64,000 nucleotides of DNA from Siphonodentalium dalli (GCA_032622095.1 CP136064.1:39980426-40044425); one strand, 5' to 3'; shown: positions 46,637 through 58,144, counted from the stretch's first letter. Notes: generated by a model not told the origin, from the letters alone. Numbers and translations are program-made.

Positions 46637-49600
46637 CTGGGACAACTTAGATACTTTGATAAATGACGTGCTTGATGCAAACCATAAACTAATAATCACT
46701 GGCGATTTCAACTCAAATCTCCTTAACCCATTGTCAAAACTAAAGAGCATAATCGATTACTACGGACTGCGTGATGTGATTGAAAAACCTACGCGAATAG
46801 CGGGAACATCCCAAACTCTTCTTGACCCACTGATAGTTAGTGATTCTTTGAGGGTACTGGATGCCGATACATTAAATCTTGGAGTTTCAGACCATCTTGC
46901 AGTTTATGCCACTATATCATCAGATTATTCCCCAGCAACCTCATTCCATCGTACTATTTGGAATTATAAACGGGCTGACTTCGAAAAGGCCAATAATATA
47001 TTAAATAGCATAGACTGGGAACATATCCTCCAGCCAACTGAAGCGACAAACATCGACCAAGCAGTTAGATCATTCAATGACAAATTTCTAGAAGTAATGA
47101 ACGATTCAATTCCGAAATCTACTGTTGTAATCAGACCTAAAGACAAATTATGGTTCACTTCAGAAATACGTAGAGAAATACGGAAACGTGATAGGCTGAG
47201 ATCCAAGGCCATAAAAAATAATACCCTATACCACTGGGAAAGATATAAAAAGACACGAAATCGCGTAAATAATATGAAAAAATATGCTAAAGCAAATTTT
47301 GACGAAAAAATCGAAGAGAAAGTTAGAGAATCGCCAACTCCTAGAGACTTTTGGCATCTTATGAATTATTTATTTAATAAGAAAAAAACAGCGACTATCC
47401 CGCCAATATATAATCAACCTGTAAGAAATAGTACCCATGCCGATACTTATGCATTTGATGATTTCGAGAAAGCGAACATTCTAAACGAGAGTTTCATATC
47501 AAACGCAACATTAGCGAGAGAAGACAGCAACCCCCCGTTATTTAAACTTCGCTGCTCAAACACGATAACAGAAATTGAAGTATCAAGAGAAAACATCATA
47601 AGAAGTATCAAAACCCTCAAATTGAATAAAGCCCATGGCCATGATGGAATAAGTGCGCGAATGCTAATAAACACTGCCGAAACCATTGCATCGCCTTTAC
47701 GGATCTTATTTAAGCTTTCACTAAAACAATCTAAATTCCCAACTGATTGGAAAATTGCTAACGTAACACCAATCTTTAAAAAAGACGACCCCTCTGATAG
47801 TAAAAATTATAGACCTATATCCCTACTACCTTGCCTGGCCAAAATATTTGAAAATTTAGTTTTAAACGATCTAAATACTTTCTTTTTTGATAACAAACTC
47901 TTATACCACCACCAATCTGGTTTTCTACCAGGACGCAGTACCTCATACCAACTCATCGATTTATACCACAACCTGTGCCAGACTCTCGACAAAGGCTTAT
48001 ATACTTGTTCTGTATTTTGTGATATCTCAAAGGCATTTGAGAGAGTCTGGCACCGGGGGCTGGTGTATAAGTTGAGTCACTATGGAATTAGGGGACGACT
48101 TCTGGCCTGGCTGGAGGATTATTTACATAACAGAAAGCAAAGAGTCCTTGTAAATGATACATATTCTGACTTGAAACGTATCCCAGCTGGGGTGCCCCAA
48201 GGATCTATATTGGGCCCCTTCCTGTTTCTGGTCTATATAAACGACCTACCTGACGTCACCCAGTCCGATACGCGAATGTTCGCAGACGATACATGCTTGT
48301 CTGCTTCTCATTACGATATGGATATCCTAACAAGTGATCTAAATAACGACTTGAATAACATTGACGAATGGGCTCAAAAATGGCTAGTGTCCTTCAATCC
48401 TCAAAAAACTGTAGCGCTATCTTACTCCCTAGTATCCGGAAATCCCCATCTCAACTTGAAATTCCAGGGAAACGATGTTTCCTTTGTAGATTCGCACACG
48501 CATCTTGGTCTGGAACTCCAAAATAATCTCAAATGGAACAAATATCTGGATAACGTAGCGAAAAAGGTTTCTGCAAGATTATCCCAACTCAGAAAACTAA
48601 AATATAAGCTTGACCGAAAGACACTTGAATGTATTTATCTAACTTATATACTCCCCTTAATGGACTACGTCGATATTGTCTGGGACTGTGCGCCACAGCA
48701 ACAGACTGAAAGACTCGATCGCCTTCATAAAGATGCAGCAAGAATTGTCAGTGGTTTAACGCGTTCTGCCCCCATTAAAGATTTAATGCTTGAAGTTGGC
48801 TGGCCCACACTGCAAATAAGACGCGAATTTCACAAATTACAAACGCTTTACAAAATAATAAATGCTGACGCACCTAGTTATCTAACCATACTCCTACCAC
48901 CGCGAGCCGGCGAGGTATCGGGTTATTCCTTCAGAAGACCTGGCGACTTCTACGCATATTATTGTGAAACAGAACATTTCAGAAAATCGTTCATGCCAAA
49001 AATGTGCCTAACTTGGAACAAACTCCCCGACATTGTAACCAAAGCTGAAAGCCTACATGAATTCAAGATATTCCTCAAAATTATATACGACATACCCAAA
49101 CCCCCAAATTACTATTATACCGGTTCCCGAAAAAACAATATAATACATACCAAATTGAGAAACAAATGCAGCGACCTAAATCATGACAAATTTGAAAACT
49201 ACATAGCTCTTAGCCCATTCTGTGATTGTGGAAACGAAATCGAAGACGCCCACCATTACTTTTTCTTATGCCCCTTATACCAGACACAACGCGTACTGTT
49301 CTTTAATAGGCTTAGAACAAAGGGTATCACTGTATATAATACCACCGGCTTCCTTAAAGGTCTAACAAATATTAGTAATAACAAAAACAAATTAATATTT
49401 GCAGAAGTTCAAAAATATATAGTCGCTACAAACCGCTTTACAAATTAACACATTCACCACCCCTGGGTCAACGTCACGCACGAACGCCATCGTCTTAGTA
49501 CCCCATGCAGAGCCAAAAGATAACATTAAAACATTAAAAGATAACATTAAAACTGACAAACACATCTTCTCTATGTCAACAACCAGTAATCAAACTAAAT

Positions 49601-49795
49601 GAACTCACATATTTGAACCCGGATCTGGTAACACACACACACAAAAAAACAATTTAAACATATGTATATACCATCTTGTTGTTATAATAACGTGTGTAAT
49701 TATATGGGGAGAGGGGCTATCTAAGTTGTATAACTTGTGCCCCAATCCCATTTGTACATAAATGATACAATAAAATATGTTTAAACTAAAAAAAA
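46637..49795 (+). mobile_element. 5'-truncated non-LTR retrotransposon (jockey/CR1-like)
   Basis: About 3.16 kb, lying exactly between the two copies of the 356-bp duplication. The 5' junction falls inside the endonuclease coding region. The 3' end has AATAAAATATG and a short A tract (CTAAAAAAAA). The reading frame is intact and the flanking repeats look identical, so the insertion is recent. Truncation makes it unable to move by itself. Confidence 0.92.
46638..49448 (+). CDS. LINE ORF2 fragment: endonuclease C-terminal part and reverse transcriptase
   Basis: Open without ATG from the junction (TGG GAC AAC ...), 936 codons to TAA. Endonuclease motifs: IITGDFN near the start and SDHLAVY ~60 codons on. 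RT motifs in order: NYRPISLLP, QSGFLPGRST, FCDISKAFERVWH, GVPQGSILGP and the catalytic FADD (codon ~547). The C-terminal CDCGNEIEDAHHYFFLC is a Cys/His cluster seen in this group. The group (jockey/CR1 rather than RTE) is judged from motif style only. Confidence 0.93.
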   Translation, partial: WDNLDTLINDVLDANHKLIITGDFNSNLLNPLSKLKSIIDYYGLRDVIEKPTRIAGTSQTLLDPLIVSDSLRVLDADTLNLGVSDHLAVYATISSDYSPATSFHRTIWNYKRADFEKANNILNSIDWEHILQPTEATNIDQAVRSFNDKFLEVMNDSIPKSTVVIRPKDKLWFTSEIRREIRKRDRLRSKAIKNNTLYHWERYKKTRNRVNNMKKYAKANFDEKIEEKVRESPTPRDFWHLMNYLFNKKKTATIPPIYNQPVRNSTHADTYAFDDFEKANILNESFISNATLAREDSNPPLFKLRCSNTITEIEVSRENIIRSIKTLKLNKAHGHDGISARMLINTAETIASPLRILFKLSLKQSKFPTDWKIANVTPIFKKDDPSDSKNYRPISLLPCLAKIFENLVLNDLNTFFFDNKLLYHHQSGFLPGRSTSYQLIDLYHNLCQTLDKGLYTCSVFCDISKAFERVWHRGLVYKLSHYGIRGRLLAWLEDYLHNRKQRVLVNDTYSDLKRIPAGVPQGSILGPFLFLVYINDLPDVTQSDTRMFADDTCLSASHYDMDILTSDLNNDLNNIDEWAQKWLVSFNPQKTVALSYSLVSGNPHLNLKFQGNDVSFVDSHTHLGLELQNNLKWNKYLDNVAKKVSARLSQLRKLKYKLDRKTLECIYLTYILPLMDYVDIVWDCAPQQQTERLDRLHKDAARIVSGLTRSAPIKDLMLEVGWPTLQIRREFHKLQTLYKIINADAPSYLTILLPPRAGEVSGYSFRRPGDFYAYYCETEHFRKSFMPKMCLTWNKLPDIVTKAESLHEFKIFLKIIYDIPKPPNYYYTGSRKNNIIHTKLRNKCSDLNHDKFENYIALSPFCDCGNEIEDAHHYFFLCPLYQTQRVLFFNRLRTKGITVYNTTGFLKGLTNISNNKNKLIFAEVQKYIVATNRFTN

Positions 49796-50056
49796 CAAAT
49801 CATCGGTCCAGGTTATTGTGAAATATCCACTGGTTGAAATGAACTGTTGGAGTTCGTTAAACTCAATAATACCTTTGATGTTGAAGTCAACATTTATCGT
49901 GATAGTTGTATTCTTTCCTGCTGGTCGTAGCTTAGGATTGTAATTTTTCATTAAGTGGTCAAGAAGCTTTGCATTCTCCATCGGCTCAGCTATTGCTTTC
50001 ACATTAACAATGCTCGTCAAAACTAAGACGCAACCGACAAGACAACGGCAATCCAT
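49781..50056 (-). pseudogene. Orphan 5' fragment of channel gene 3
   Basis: The right copy of the duplication holds the start codon and first 86 codons of gene 3. After TWTDD the frame runs into the LINE's 3' A tract and stops after a few residues (91 aa in total). It keeps the signal peptide and about the first third of the ligand-binding domain, with no Cys-loop or membrane segment. It retains the ancestral upstream DNA beyond 50151, so it may be transcribed, but it cannot make a channel. Confidence 0.93.
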
Positions 50057-50151
50057 TGTATAGATGAGCCGATTTTCCAAAGCACTAGTACGGTGTATAT
50101 ACTAAACTTAAACTGAGTCTACATAGTATCAAATCCCGTATATCAACATCA
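49796..50151. repeat. 356-bp direct duplication, right copy (target-site-like)
   Basis: Counterpart of 46281-46636, beginning directly after the LINE's A tract and ending at AACATCA, beyond which the two flanks differ. Confidence 0.93.
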
Positions 50152-52802
50152 ACCATGCATGTGTGTCAAAACAGAGTATGAAAAGAAGATCTCGTTTATT
50201 CGACGAAGCTACGAGCGAGGTCGCTAAATATTTGTCTATAGTATATCCGTTTAAAAGTTTGATCAGTGTCGAGAGAGACAATTAAATACAGACGATATGC
50301 TCGTAGCACGTTTTCCGCAAATATGACTAAGCAATTCATTTATCCCCAGATAACTCCCCGTTTACAAACAATCCCTTGATTGTTCAATAGAAACATCACA
50401 CACACCGCAACCACCCGTGGTGTGAATATTTACTAACGTGCTTTCGTGTAAGCTTGTTAACTTTGTAGACAAAGAAACTAAAACATAATCGTGATATGTG
50501 CTGCAGAATTGTTTAATTCGGAACACACCAGCTTTTAAATAATTGTTGAAAATATGCCATTCAATTATCAGGTCCCACGTGTATTGTACTAAGACTGCAT
50601 GAATAGTAACGCCTTTGAATAATAATTGTGAATAGTTCGCCCATATGTTAGTACTTTAATACAAACGTTGTGCAAATGATGGTTTCCGATATGTATTATA
50701 TGGTTGAGAGCAAACTGCGACGCAGAATTCAGTCCCCTGCTACACTGGTCTGATCGCTGCCACCACGTACACAGAGTGTGAGGAAATCACTCATCATTTA
50801 TCGGTTACAATTCATTCTGAGAAACCGAACTGTTCATAATCATTTGAAAATTGGCTAGATCAAATCAGAACGAATTGTAACTGGCAAAACACTTAAATAA
50901 AACATATTAGATTTAATTAAGAAAATGTACGTTATAGTTTTGGTTAGCTTCCTCGCAGTAGCTATAAACCACGAACGACGTCAGCTTTATTGAGAAAACA
51001 CAGAGGAATACCAGCTGGCCATGGTACGGACACCGAACCCGGCTGTTACGGACCCTGACCGATAATGATCATGGCCGTTTACGGTACGTGGATTTTACGA
51101 AATATCGGCTGTTGCGGACCCTGACTTGTATAACCCGCGGTGGATGCATAGAAACTGTCGAATAACAATATGAGAACAGCGACTAATAAATCAATGGTTT
51201 CATATAGCCGAATCGGAAATTACTCAAGTCAAATACCTTTTGCTGTGAACCAAATAAACTGAATACATATATATATACTATTTCACTGCCTAAATAATTG
51301 CTCAAAATGAGAAAAACATTACATACCCCAAGGTCCGTATAAGCCGCGGTCCGCAAAAGCCACATACCGTAAGGACTATATGGAGATTCAAATTTATTCA
51401 GATAGGGTCAATAGGTTAATAGGGGTAAGGCCATGGACATAACTATTTTCCTCTATAGTAATTCTTAAAACGTGTTCTCACCAAGAGCCGTCGGGCCTAT
51501 TTAGCTCATATATATATATTATGGGGGTCCTTGGGTGACTGGGATACTGATATATTAAAATGGGGTCAACCGGTTAAGAAATGGCGGGAATATATTGGGG
51601 GACTTACCACTATTTTGTCGAAGGAAATAACTGATATATGAAACTCATTAAAACACCTGGAACCACCTGACTGATTAATCTTACATTGGATGTGTTGGGT
51701 CCATGAATAGATGGCCGTAAAAAGGAGTATGTTAGGTTGAAAATTGCGAACAGTTGGGGAAATTTGAGGTACCAGTTGTAAAATTCCAATGGAGTGAGAA
51801 ATATGCAAAAGGAATTTACGAACTGGGAGTTTTGTCCGCTTGGGAGGAGACGGCCTATGACCTATGGGGGTCAGTGGTGTGCAGTTTGACGTTCCCCGAT
51901 GGTCATACCCCACCGCTCAAATGATACCCTCTAGCTAGGTATATCTGTTTAGAACTACTTGTTTAAAGTGATTTTGATAAGAACTGACTGTTGTGGTCTT
52001 CATATTCCCAGTCTTCTCTGTATTTACAGTCAGGTGACTGTCTTGTTTATAACATTCTGTAATGACATGTTCTAACACCCTCACACCGCGATAGTCATTC
52101 GATTTGAAACTTTGATGAGGGTGTTCTTACAAATTCAGAATCAAGTTCATTGAGAGAGCGATACTTTATTGCTCCGTATCAACGGAGATTACATACAATA
52201 CAAATATATACAACAAAAATAATCTTACATATAATTTGTTAATACAAGCTCAGATGCTAGTCGTGTACTTCAAATTTACTAAATTTCAGTGTAATTATAC
52301 TGACAATATAGTGAACAATGCTCAACACATACGCATTTTGGAATTAAACTATACCGTGTACGATACTTCTTGCAATATAGGCATATCATTAGATTTATTG
52401 GTGAATTGTAATGATCTTACAAATGTCCGATCATAGTTAGCCAATGTATTTAATAGTTTGTCCGTTTGGTTGGCAAGCGGCCAGTCCTAATTTTGTAATG
52501 CCAGCGGAAGTTATTTATAACTTCCATTTCCGTTTTAATCGAAGTTTAGCCAGTTAACTTCTACAATTTCGCAAAAATGTCTTTGCTAATGACGTATTTA
52601 TAGCAATAAATGCATGAATCATGAAGAGGTGCTGTTAGGTGTAACTAATAACATAGTTATGCCCCCTGCCATCGTCAACATATTGCCGTAAATTGTAAAA
52701 TCTGAGACCGATTTCCAAAATTCACGGTAAATAAAAATGTGACAAAATCAGAGACAGATATTGTGTGAGAATTGGCACCAATGTACGATATAATATCATA
52801 AA
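50152..52802. other. Intergenic, no supported gene; ancestral upstream DNA of channel gene 3
   Basis: Before the LINE insertion this was the sequence upstream of gene 3. It includes a segment matching 40.0-40.1 kb and GGACCCTGAC repeats near 51040-51130. No domain-bearing ORF. Confidence 0.5.
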
Positions 52803-52929
52803 TAATGAATGTTTTGTCGTTGACTATGCCAAAATAGTGGTCCTCGAGGAGGAATAGTCCACTCGCCTGCGGCTCGTGGACTATTCCTCCTCGAGGACCA
52901 CTATTTTGGCATAGTCAACTCCAAGCCAT
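52803..52929. repeat. Near-perfect hairpin with CCTCGAGG and a GC-rich centre
   Basis: AATGAATG...GTTGACTATGCC...GGTCCTCGAGGAGGAATAG pairs with its complement around GCCTGCGGC. The core 52819-52919 is almost perfect. Related to 30060-30175. Confidence 0.9.
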
Positions 52930-53003
52930 TCATTATCTATATACTATACGCGCAATAAAGTTCTTTAGGATATACTATAGTCTGTTAGGTGAATTGTAAG
53001 ATA

Positions 53004-53124
53004 AACTGGTTATCAACACGGTGTGTGTGTGTTCCATGCAGATATAGGTATTCAAGTCGCATTACCTCGTCCTAGCGGACTTGAATACGGATCTCGGAAA
53101 CACACATGGTGGTGATAACCTATA
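53004..53124. repeat. Imperfect hairpin just 3' of channel gene 4
   Basis: GGTTATCAACAC...GTGTGTGTTCC...TATTCAAGTC pairs with GACTTGAATA...GGAAACACAC...GTGGTGATAACC. It ends ~20 bp from the stop codon of the - strand gene, so it may lie in its 3' UTR. Confidence 0.75.
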
Positions 53125-53146
53125 TATACTTATATAGACACCGTCG

Positions 53147-54313
53147 TTATAACTGATACCCGATCACTAGCATACAAACAAATGTCAAAACGACTGCAAC
53201 TGTCAGTAAGAACCAGAAAAAGAGTGCATCGAAACGTGATGTCACCTGTTTCCATGACAATTCTGTCACGTGTCCTTCTGGACTCACCTTACGGTCGTCG
53301 TTCCTAGATCGGACGATACGCATACATAACCACGATGGAACTTTACGGTCAGAATGGTACAAGTTCAATGTCAAGGCCGTTAGAAGCACGATCCCAGCGC
53401 TAATGCTGATCATGATAGCAACATACATTGTCAAGATCGACATAGAATCTCCGTCCTTGGGCATTGCATTAGTAATCACTGTCATAAATACGGCAAACGA
53501 AAGCAGAACGGTGATTGAATATGAAAGTCGTTCTCCTGACTCCACAGGTACTTTGAAGACAACAACATTCAATATCGAAAGCAACGCTATTGGAAGGATT
53601 GTGTCTAAAATGAATGTTTCTGGTTTCCGTTCTAGAACAAGCTTGAAAGTAATAACGTTCGCGTTTTGGATTTTGATTTTCTGGCAGCTGGTTTCAATAA
53701 GATCCCATACTCCGTTTGTGTTAAAACTGTAAACATTGACACCCGAAGAGTTGTTCTCCCAATCTAAAGAGGGAAGGCCGTATGTCCAGGAACCAATTGT
53801 GACCTCACATATTTGCGTATCAAAAGGAAAGTATTTCATGTTGACTGGGCACGTTGTTTGATATACTCCTCCTGGGAACCATCTTACCTCGCCACTACTG
53901 AAAACTTCTGTGCGAACAAAGGACGGCGAAATATCTTGAAGACCATTATGGAAATTATAAATTGCAACATCCGGTAACCAAATATCTTTCTGTGTAAGAA
54001 CAAGCTTATCTTCTCCTCCGTAATCGCTATGGTTCCATGTCAAGAGCTCGTCGGTCCAAGTTAACGTGAAATAGCCGCTCGTCGATATGAACTGATGAAG
54101 ATCGTTGAAATCGACGACTGACAAGAGAGTGAACTCCACATTTATAAGGATTGTCGAGTCATTTGTTCTTGTTGGAAGTAGCTTTGGGTTGTAGTTTTTC
54201 ATTAAATCGTTGAAAAGCTTACCACGTTCTGTTGGCTTTTCTATCCCCGCAACTGACAAGGCCTTTGCAACAAACACCGACAGAATAACAACACAGAAGA
54301 AGTTGCATCCCAT
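53147..54313 (-). CDS. nAChR-like Cys-loop ligand-gated ion channel subunit, intronless (channel gene 4)
   Basis: 388 aa. Signal peptide ~1-20; loop D TWTDELLTWN; WLPD at 112-115 with Tyr119 at the loop-A aromatic position; Cys-loop C155-C169; GSWTY at 174-178; M1 ~234-254; M2 ~262-281 with -1' Glu, 9' Leu, 11' Phe and 20' Asn; M3 ~292-318; M4 ~362-386. A single Cys210 sits in loop C, with no CC pair. The M3-M4 loop is ~43 residues. It is closest to genes 5 and 6 (shared VPVESGERLSYSITVLLSFA, RKVP/DKV...SWLC, and C-terminal family pattern). An intact ATG start directly precedes the hydrophobic leader. Confidence 0.94.
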   Translation of the reverse strand: MGCNFFCVVILSVFVAKALSVAGIEKPTERGKLFNDLMKNYNPKLLPTRTNDSTILINVEFTLLSVVDFNDLHQFISTSGYFTLTWTDELLTWNHSDYGGEDKLVLTQKDIWLPDVAIYNFHNGLQDISPSFVRTEVFSSGEVRWFPGGVYQTTCPVNMKYFPFDTQICEVTIGSWTYGLPSLDWENNSSGVNVYSFNTNGVWDLIETSCQKIKIQNANVITFKLVLERKPETFILDTILPIALLSILNVVVFKVPVESGERLSYSITVLLSFAVFMTVITNAMPKDGDSMSILTMYVAIMISISAGIVLLTALTLNLYHSDRKVPSWLCMRIVRSRNDDRKVSPEGHVTELSWKQVTSRFDALFFWFLLTVAVVLTFVCMLVIGYQL

Positions 54314-56039
54314 TCTGGTGTGGGAGAAGAACTATATGAAACCTTGCTTCAATTTGCAGCCCACAGGATATCCACGGATTCGGTTGTCCACGATGTGGCA
54401 TGAAACGGAAATGGAATATTTGTAACGGAAACTCAGACCCATTTGATTAAAAAGTTCGCTAATTCTCTAATATTTGACGCGAATCGATCGACGGGAAGGG
54501 AAACACTTTGTATGGTGTTATGATATTTACTTTGTCCTGCAATATTAATTTGTATTTGTGATCGACCGCACTATCAGTGCCAAGCACGAAGTGAAAAATT
54601 TAATTGTGTTTGCGTATAATGCAGTTTCCATGATGTAACTTGCGGGAGTACACAGATTAGCCGCCAGAAATCCAAACAAAGCATCAAATGGTGCGTCATT
54701 AATTAGAGACCTCTGGCGGCAGTTAAACTGTAAATAGAAGCAAATGTGCCACTGTTTCGAGTTTCTACAAAAATCACCGTTTCCGGTTCGGGTGGACTGA
54801 ACTTTTAAAATGAATAGACAAATTCGACAAACGGCGGCGAAAATGTCAAAATGTCAACAAACAAGCAAACAAAATATATATCTGGTAACGATTCGTCCAA
54901 ATAATTGCTTATGCTAATGGAGTGGCGTCTAACGCAAGTGCGGACGCAAATGTAAGTGATTTTTCAACTGTAACAAATGATTTTTGATATATTCGGAAGA
55001 ATTGTGTTGAAACAACTAAGAGTTTTATACATGTACGAGGAAACATTGATAGTGTTAGTCCAGTCCTTTTTCGCGCCGTGAGTTGCATAAACTAATTTTG
55101 GCCTATACATAACATGTGTGTGTTATTGCAGTACCATGCCATGGTGCCACTAATAAAGAGCTATATACGTCGGGGTAGATCAATGGTGTGGCAACACTAA
55201 TGCCGGGGAGTTAACTTAATAATCAGTGTGCACAAAGCATTTAATTGAACTGGCAATCCAAATGTACCTTAACCGCTGAGGACATTATGTAATTGTGAAC
55301 AAAAGCAACGAATTTCAATTCCACTTGAAGCTTCTTGACATTACGATCTCCAGTCGTGTTATTAAATAAAGAAAGCCACCTTCTACTGCAGTAATTATGC
55401 TAGATCTTTCAAAGGGTTTTACACCCGTATTAATAAGTACGTTTCCTCTGTTTCAACAACAAGACTGAAACCAGTTAAGATATCCGCCGAAAATCGCTCC
55501 CACGCATGCCGTGCATGAAGAAGTGATGGTCATTCTGTATAACCGGCGCGCGGCCTATCAATGTAAACAGCGGCATATCAGTGTCCCACATAAGCATATC
55601 AGTGTCCCACATAGGCATATCAGTGTCCCATTTAGGCATATTAGTGCCCACATAGGCATATCAGTGTTTTTGTCGATTCAGAGAACGCATAATCACAACG
55701 TGACCAATAATCTGCTTCAAAACGTCACAAAATAAAGGTATATATACATGTAACCAGTTTTGTATTTACATAGTGGAGGGGTCATCTATTGATATCCAGT
55801 TCGACTCCGGACAATCTGGCTTTTTGTATAGCAGAACAATAGAGTGTACAAACTCGTAGGGGGTATATTAGGTCCGCGTTTGCCCACATCGGTATTCTAG
55901 TGGGTGTTATGCAATTTCTGAGCGTAACCTGTAGAATGTTTGATAAAATTCCGGAAGCGGAATCTATAAGTCGCTACATAATTATAAGCCATATATGATG
56001 CCGTCGTCACTTTAATACCGGAAGTTATTTTCACTTTAA
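54314..56039. other. Intergenic, no supported gene
   Basis: Holds a short 21-bp tandem repeat (55573-55676) and a segment TCCAGTTCGACTCCGGA.AATCTGG at 55798 that recurs at 59870. No domain-bearing ORF. Confidence 0.5.
55573..55676. repeat. 21-bp tandem repeat, 5 units
   Basis: Units GCATATCAGTGTCCCACATAA with small changes; one unit is 20 bp. Confidence 0.9.
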
Positions 56040-56227
56040 AAACCACTCCACTGTGGCGAATGCAACTAGAAACCACCGACTCTGTTTCGCAACCAATAAA
56101 CTTACTCAAACTTTGACAGCATACATTGAACGTTCGAATCTGGACAGCCAGAACGATTTTGTTCATTTCATTTTTAATTTTCGTTAATAATTCTACTATA
56201 TAACTATCCATATACTGGAAGATAGAA

Positions 56228-56745
56228 ATATTTATTATTTGCTAAGCTAGCAAATAGTAGTATTTTGTCATAAGATCAAAAATGTTATCCATCTAGTGAG
56301 ATACCGATGTCTCACTCGTATCCATCCGCGCTAAAATTAAAAGTGATTCGGTATTAATTGAGTTAACATCGCTTCGCCACTGATTATTCAAGTTGAACAA
56401 ATTGTGATATGTGATCAATGAACTGTTTGTTTTAAACATGCTATGATGTAGGCCCCTTTATCCCTCAACCAATTTGTCTGAAAAATGAAAATACTTTTAT
56501 ATGCACAAGCTCATTATCATGGCTGTGCTTGGAGATACAAATTTGCACTTTTTACTAATTTTTCGAGTTGATCCATGGGTCAACTGAGCAGAGTATATAA
56601 TCTACACTATTTGGTCGCATATGGTAATTATCTCATTCGTGATTCCAAAAAAAATAATTTCCACTTGTGCTTGGAAATTCATTTTTTGTTTTTGTCATCA
56701 CTCATGAGATAATTACCATATCCAACCAAAAAGTGTAGATATATT
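56228..56745. mobile_element. ~520-bp insertion in the 3' flank of channel gene 5, ending in a hairpin
   Basis: Defined by comparison with the empty counterpart near 62560. Its right end is a hairpin (56600-56740: TCTACACTATTTGG ... CCAAAAAGTGTAGA, with GTCATCACTCATGAGA inside) of the same family as 44024-44953. The exact ends are blurred by AT-rich sequence. Confidence 0.65.
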
Positions 56746-56759
56746 CTATATATATGCTG

Positions 56760-57923
56760 TCATAACTTGTAAACGATCATTATCATACAACCAACTGTCA
56801 ATAAAACAGTTACTATCGACAGGAACCAAAAGAAAAGTGTATCCAAACACGACGTCACGTGTTTCCAAGAAACTTTTCTCGTATGTCCTTCATCCTCCGA
56901 TTCGTATTCATTATTTCTTGATCGGATGCATACACACAACCATGACGATACCTTGTCATCAGTATGATATAAATTTAATGTCAAGGCCGTCAGAAGCACT
57001 ATTCCAGCGCTGATGCTGATCATGGTAGCAACGTACATTGTCAAAATTGACATAGAGTCGCCGTTCTTTGGCATTGCACTCGTAATCACGGTCATGAAAA
57101 CTGCAAACGAAAGTAGAACGGTGATTGAATAAGATAGTCTTTCTCCCGACTCCACGGGAACTTTGAAAACAACAACATTCAAGATTGAAAGCAAAACAAT
57201 CGGGAGTATTGTGTCTAAAACAAATGGCTCTGGTTCCCTTCGGAGAAAAATATTGAATTTCATTCCCGTTGCGTTTTCGCTTCTTATTTGATCACAACTA
57301 CTGTCGACAATTTCCCATAATCCATTTGGTTTAAACGCCCGAAGATCGACACGAGAGGAGGCGTTCCACCACTCTAAAGCAGGAAGATTGTATGTCCAGG
57401 AACCCATCTTGATTTCACACATTTGCGTATCAAAAGGAAAATATTTAATGTCAACAGGACATGTTGTTTGGTATACTCCTCCCGGGTACCACCGTATCAT
57501 GCCATCGCTGAAAACTTCTACACGAACAAATGTCGGCGCAATTTCTTGGAGACCATTGTGGAAATTGAAAATAGCAACATCTGGTATCCAAATATCGCTT
57601 TGAGTAAGAACTAGCTTCTCTTCTCCTTCATATTCGCTCTGATTCCATTTCAAAAGTTCGTCGAACCAAGTCAACGTGAAAAAACCACTGGTTGATATAT
57701 ACTGTTGACGTTCGTTAAAGTCGACGATGGCCAAAAGACTGAATTCCACATTGATAGTAAGAGTCGAGTCCTTGTTTTCAACTGGGCGTATCTTTGGGTT
57801 GTAGTTTCTCATTAAGTCGTTGAAAAGCTTACTACTTTTTGTTGGTTCTTCTCTTCCTGCCAGTGGCATAACCATTAGCACCCAAGATGATAGGACGAAG
57901 ACAAAAAGGAGGTTACAAGTCAT
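56760..57923 (-). CDS. nAChR-like Cys-loop ligand-gated ion channel subunit, intronless (channel gene 5)
   Basis: 387 aa. Signal peptide ~1-22; loop D TWFDELLKWN; WIPD at 112-115 with Phe119 at the loop-A aromatic position; Cys-loop C155-C169; GSWTY at 174-178 (loop-B Trp kept); single Cys210 in loop C, no vicinal pair; M1 ~234-254; M2 ~262-281 with -1' Glu, 9' Leu, 11' Phe and 20' Ser; M3 ~292-318; M4 ~361-385. The M3-M4 loop is ~42 residues and acidic (ESEDEG). It differs from gene 6 at about 20 positions, spread over the leader, ligand domain and intracellular loop. Recent duplicate; function as in the family, ligand unknown. Confidence 0.95.
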   Translation of the reverse strand: MTCNLLFVFVLSSWVLMVMPLAGREEPTKSSKLFNDLMRNYNPKIRPVENKDSTLTINVEFSLLAIVDFNERQQYISTSGFFTLTWFDELLKWNQSEYEGEEKLVLTQSDIWIPDVAIFNFHNGLQEIAPTFVRVEVFSDGMIRWYPGGVYQTTCPVDIKYFPFDTQMCEIKMGSWTYNLPALEWWNASSRVDLRAFKPNGLWEIVDSSCDQIRSENATGMKFNIFLRREPEPFVLDTILPIVLLSILNVVVFKVPVESGERLSYSITVLLSFAVFMTVITSAMPKNGDSMSILTMYVATMISISAGIVLLTALTLNLYHTDDKVSSWLCVCIRSRNNEYESEDEGHTRKVSWKHVTSCLDTLFFWFLSIVTVLLTVGCMIMIVYKL

Positions 57924-58135
57924 CCTGTTATGAAAGAATTACATAAAACTTCTTTTTAATTTGCCACATGAAGTAAATCCTTAGTTTATGATGTCCACCG
58001 ACGGTGCTCACTAAGGTTTATTCCTATACAAGAATAAGTACCAGGTTATGAGCAGAACAGAATTTCCCAATGGAAGCTCGACCGTTTGGTTGGGGGTTAT
58101 CCAATTTAAGTGCTAATCCGTCAGCGGTGTCGAAT

Positions 58136-58144
58136 CTATATATG
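58136..58144 (-). promoter_or_regulatory. Candidate TATA element of channel gene 5
   Basis: ATATATAGA on the - strand ~213 bp before the ATG. It is conserved with small change at 63948-63957 upstream of gene 6 (TATATAG). Conservation in a recent duplicate is weak support. Confidence 0.25.
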
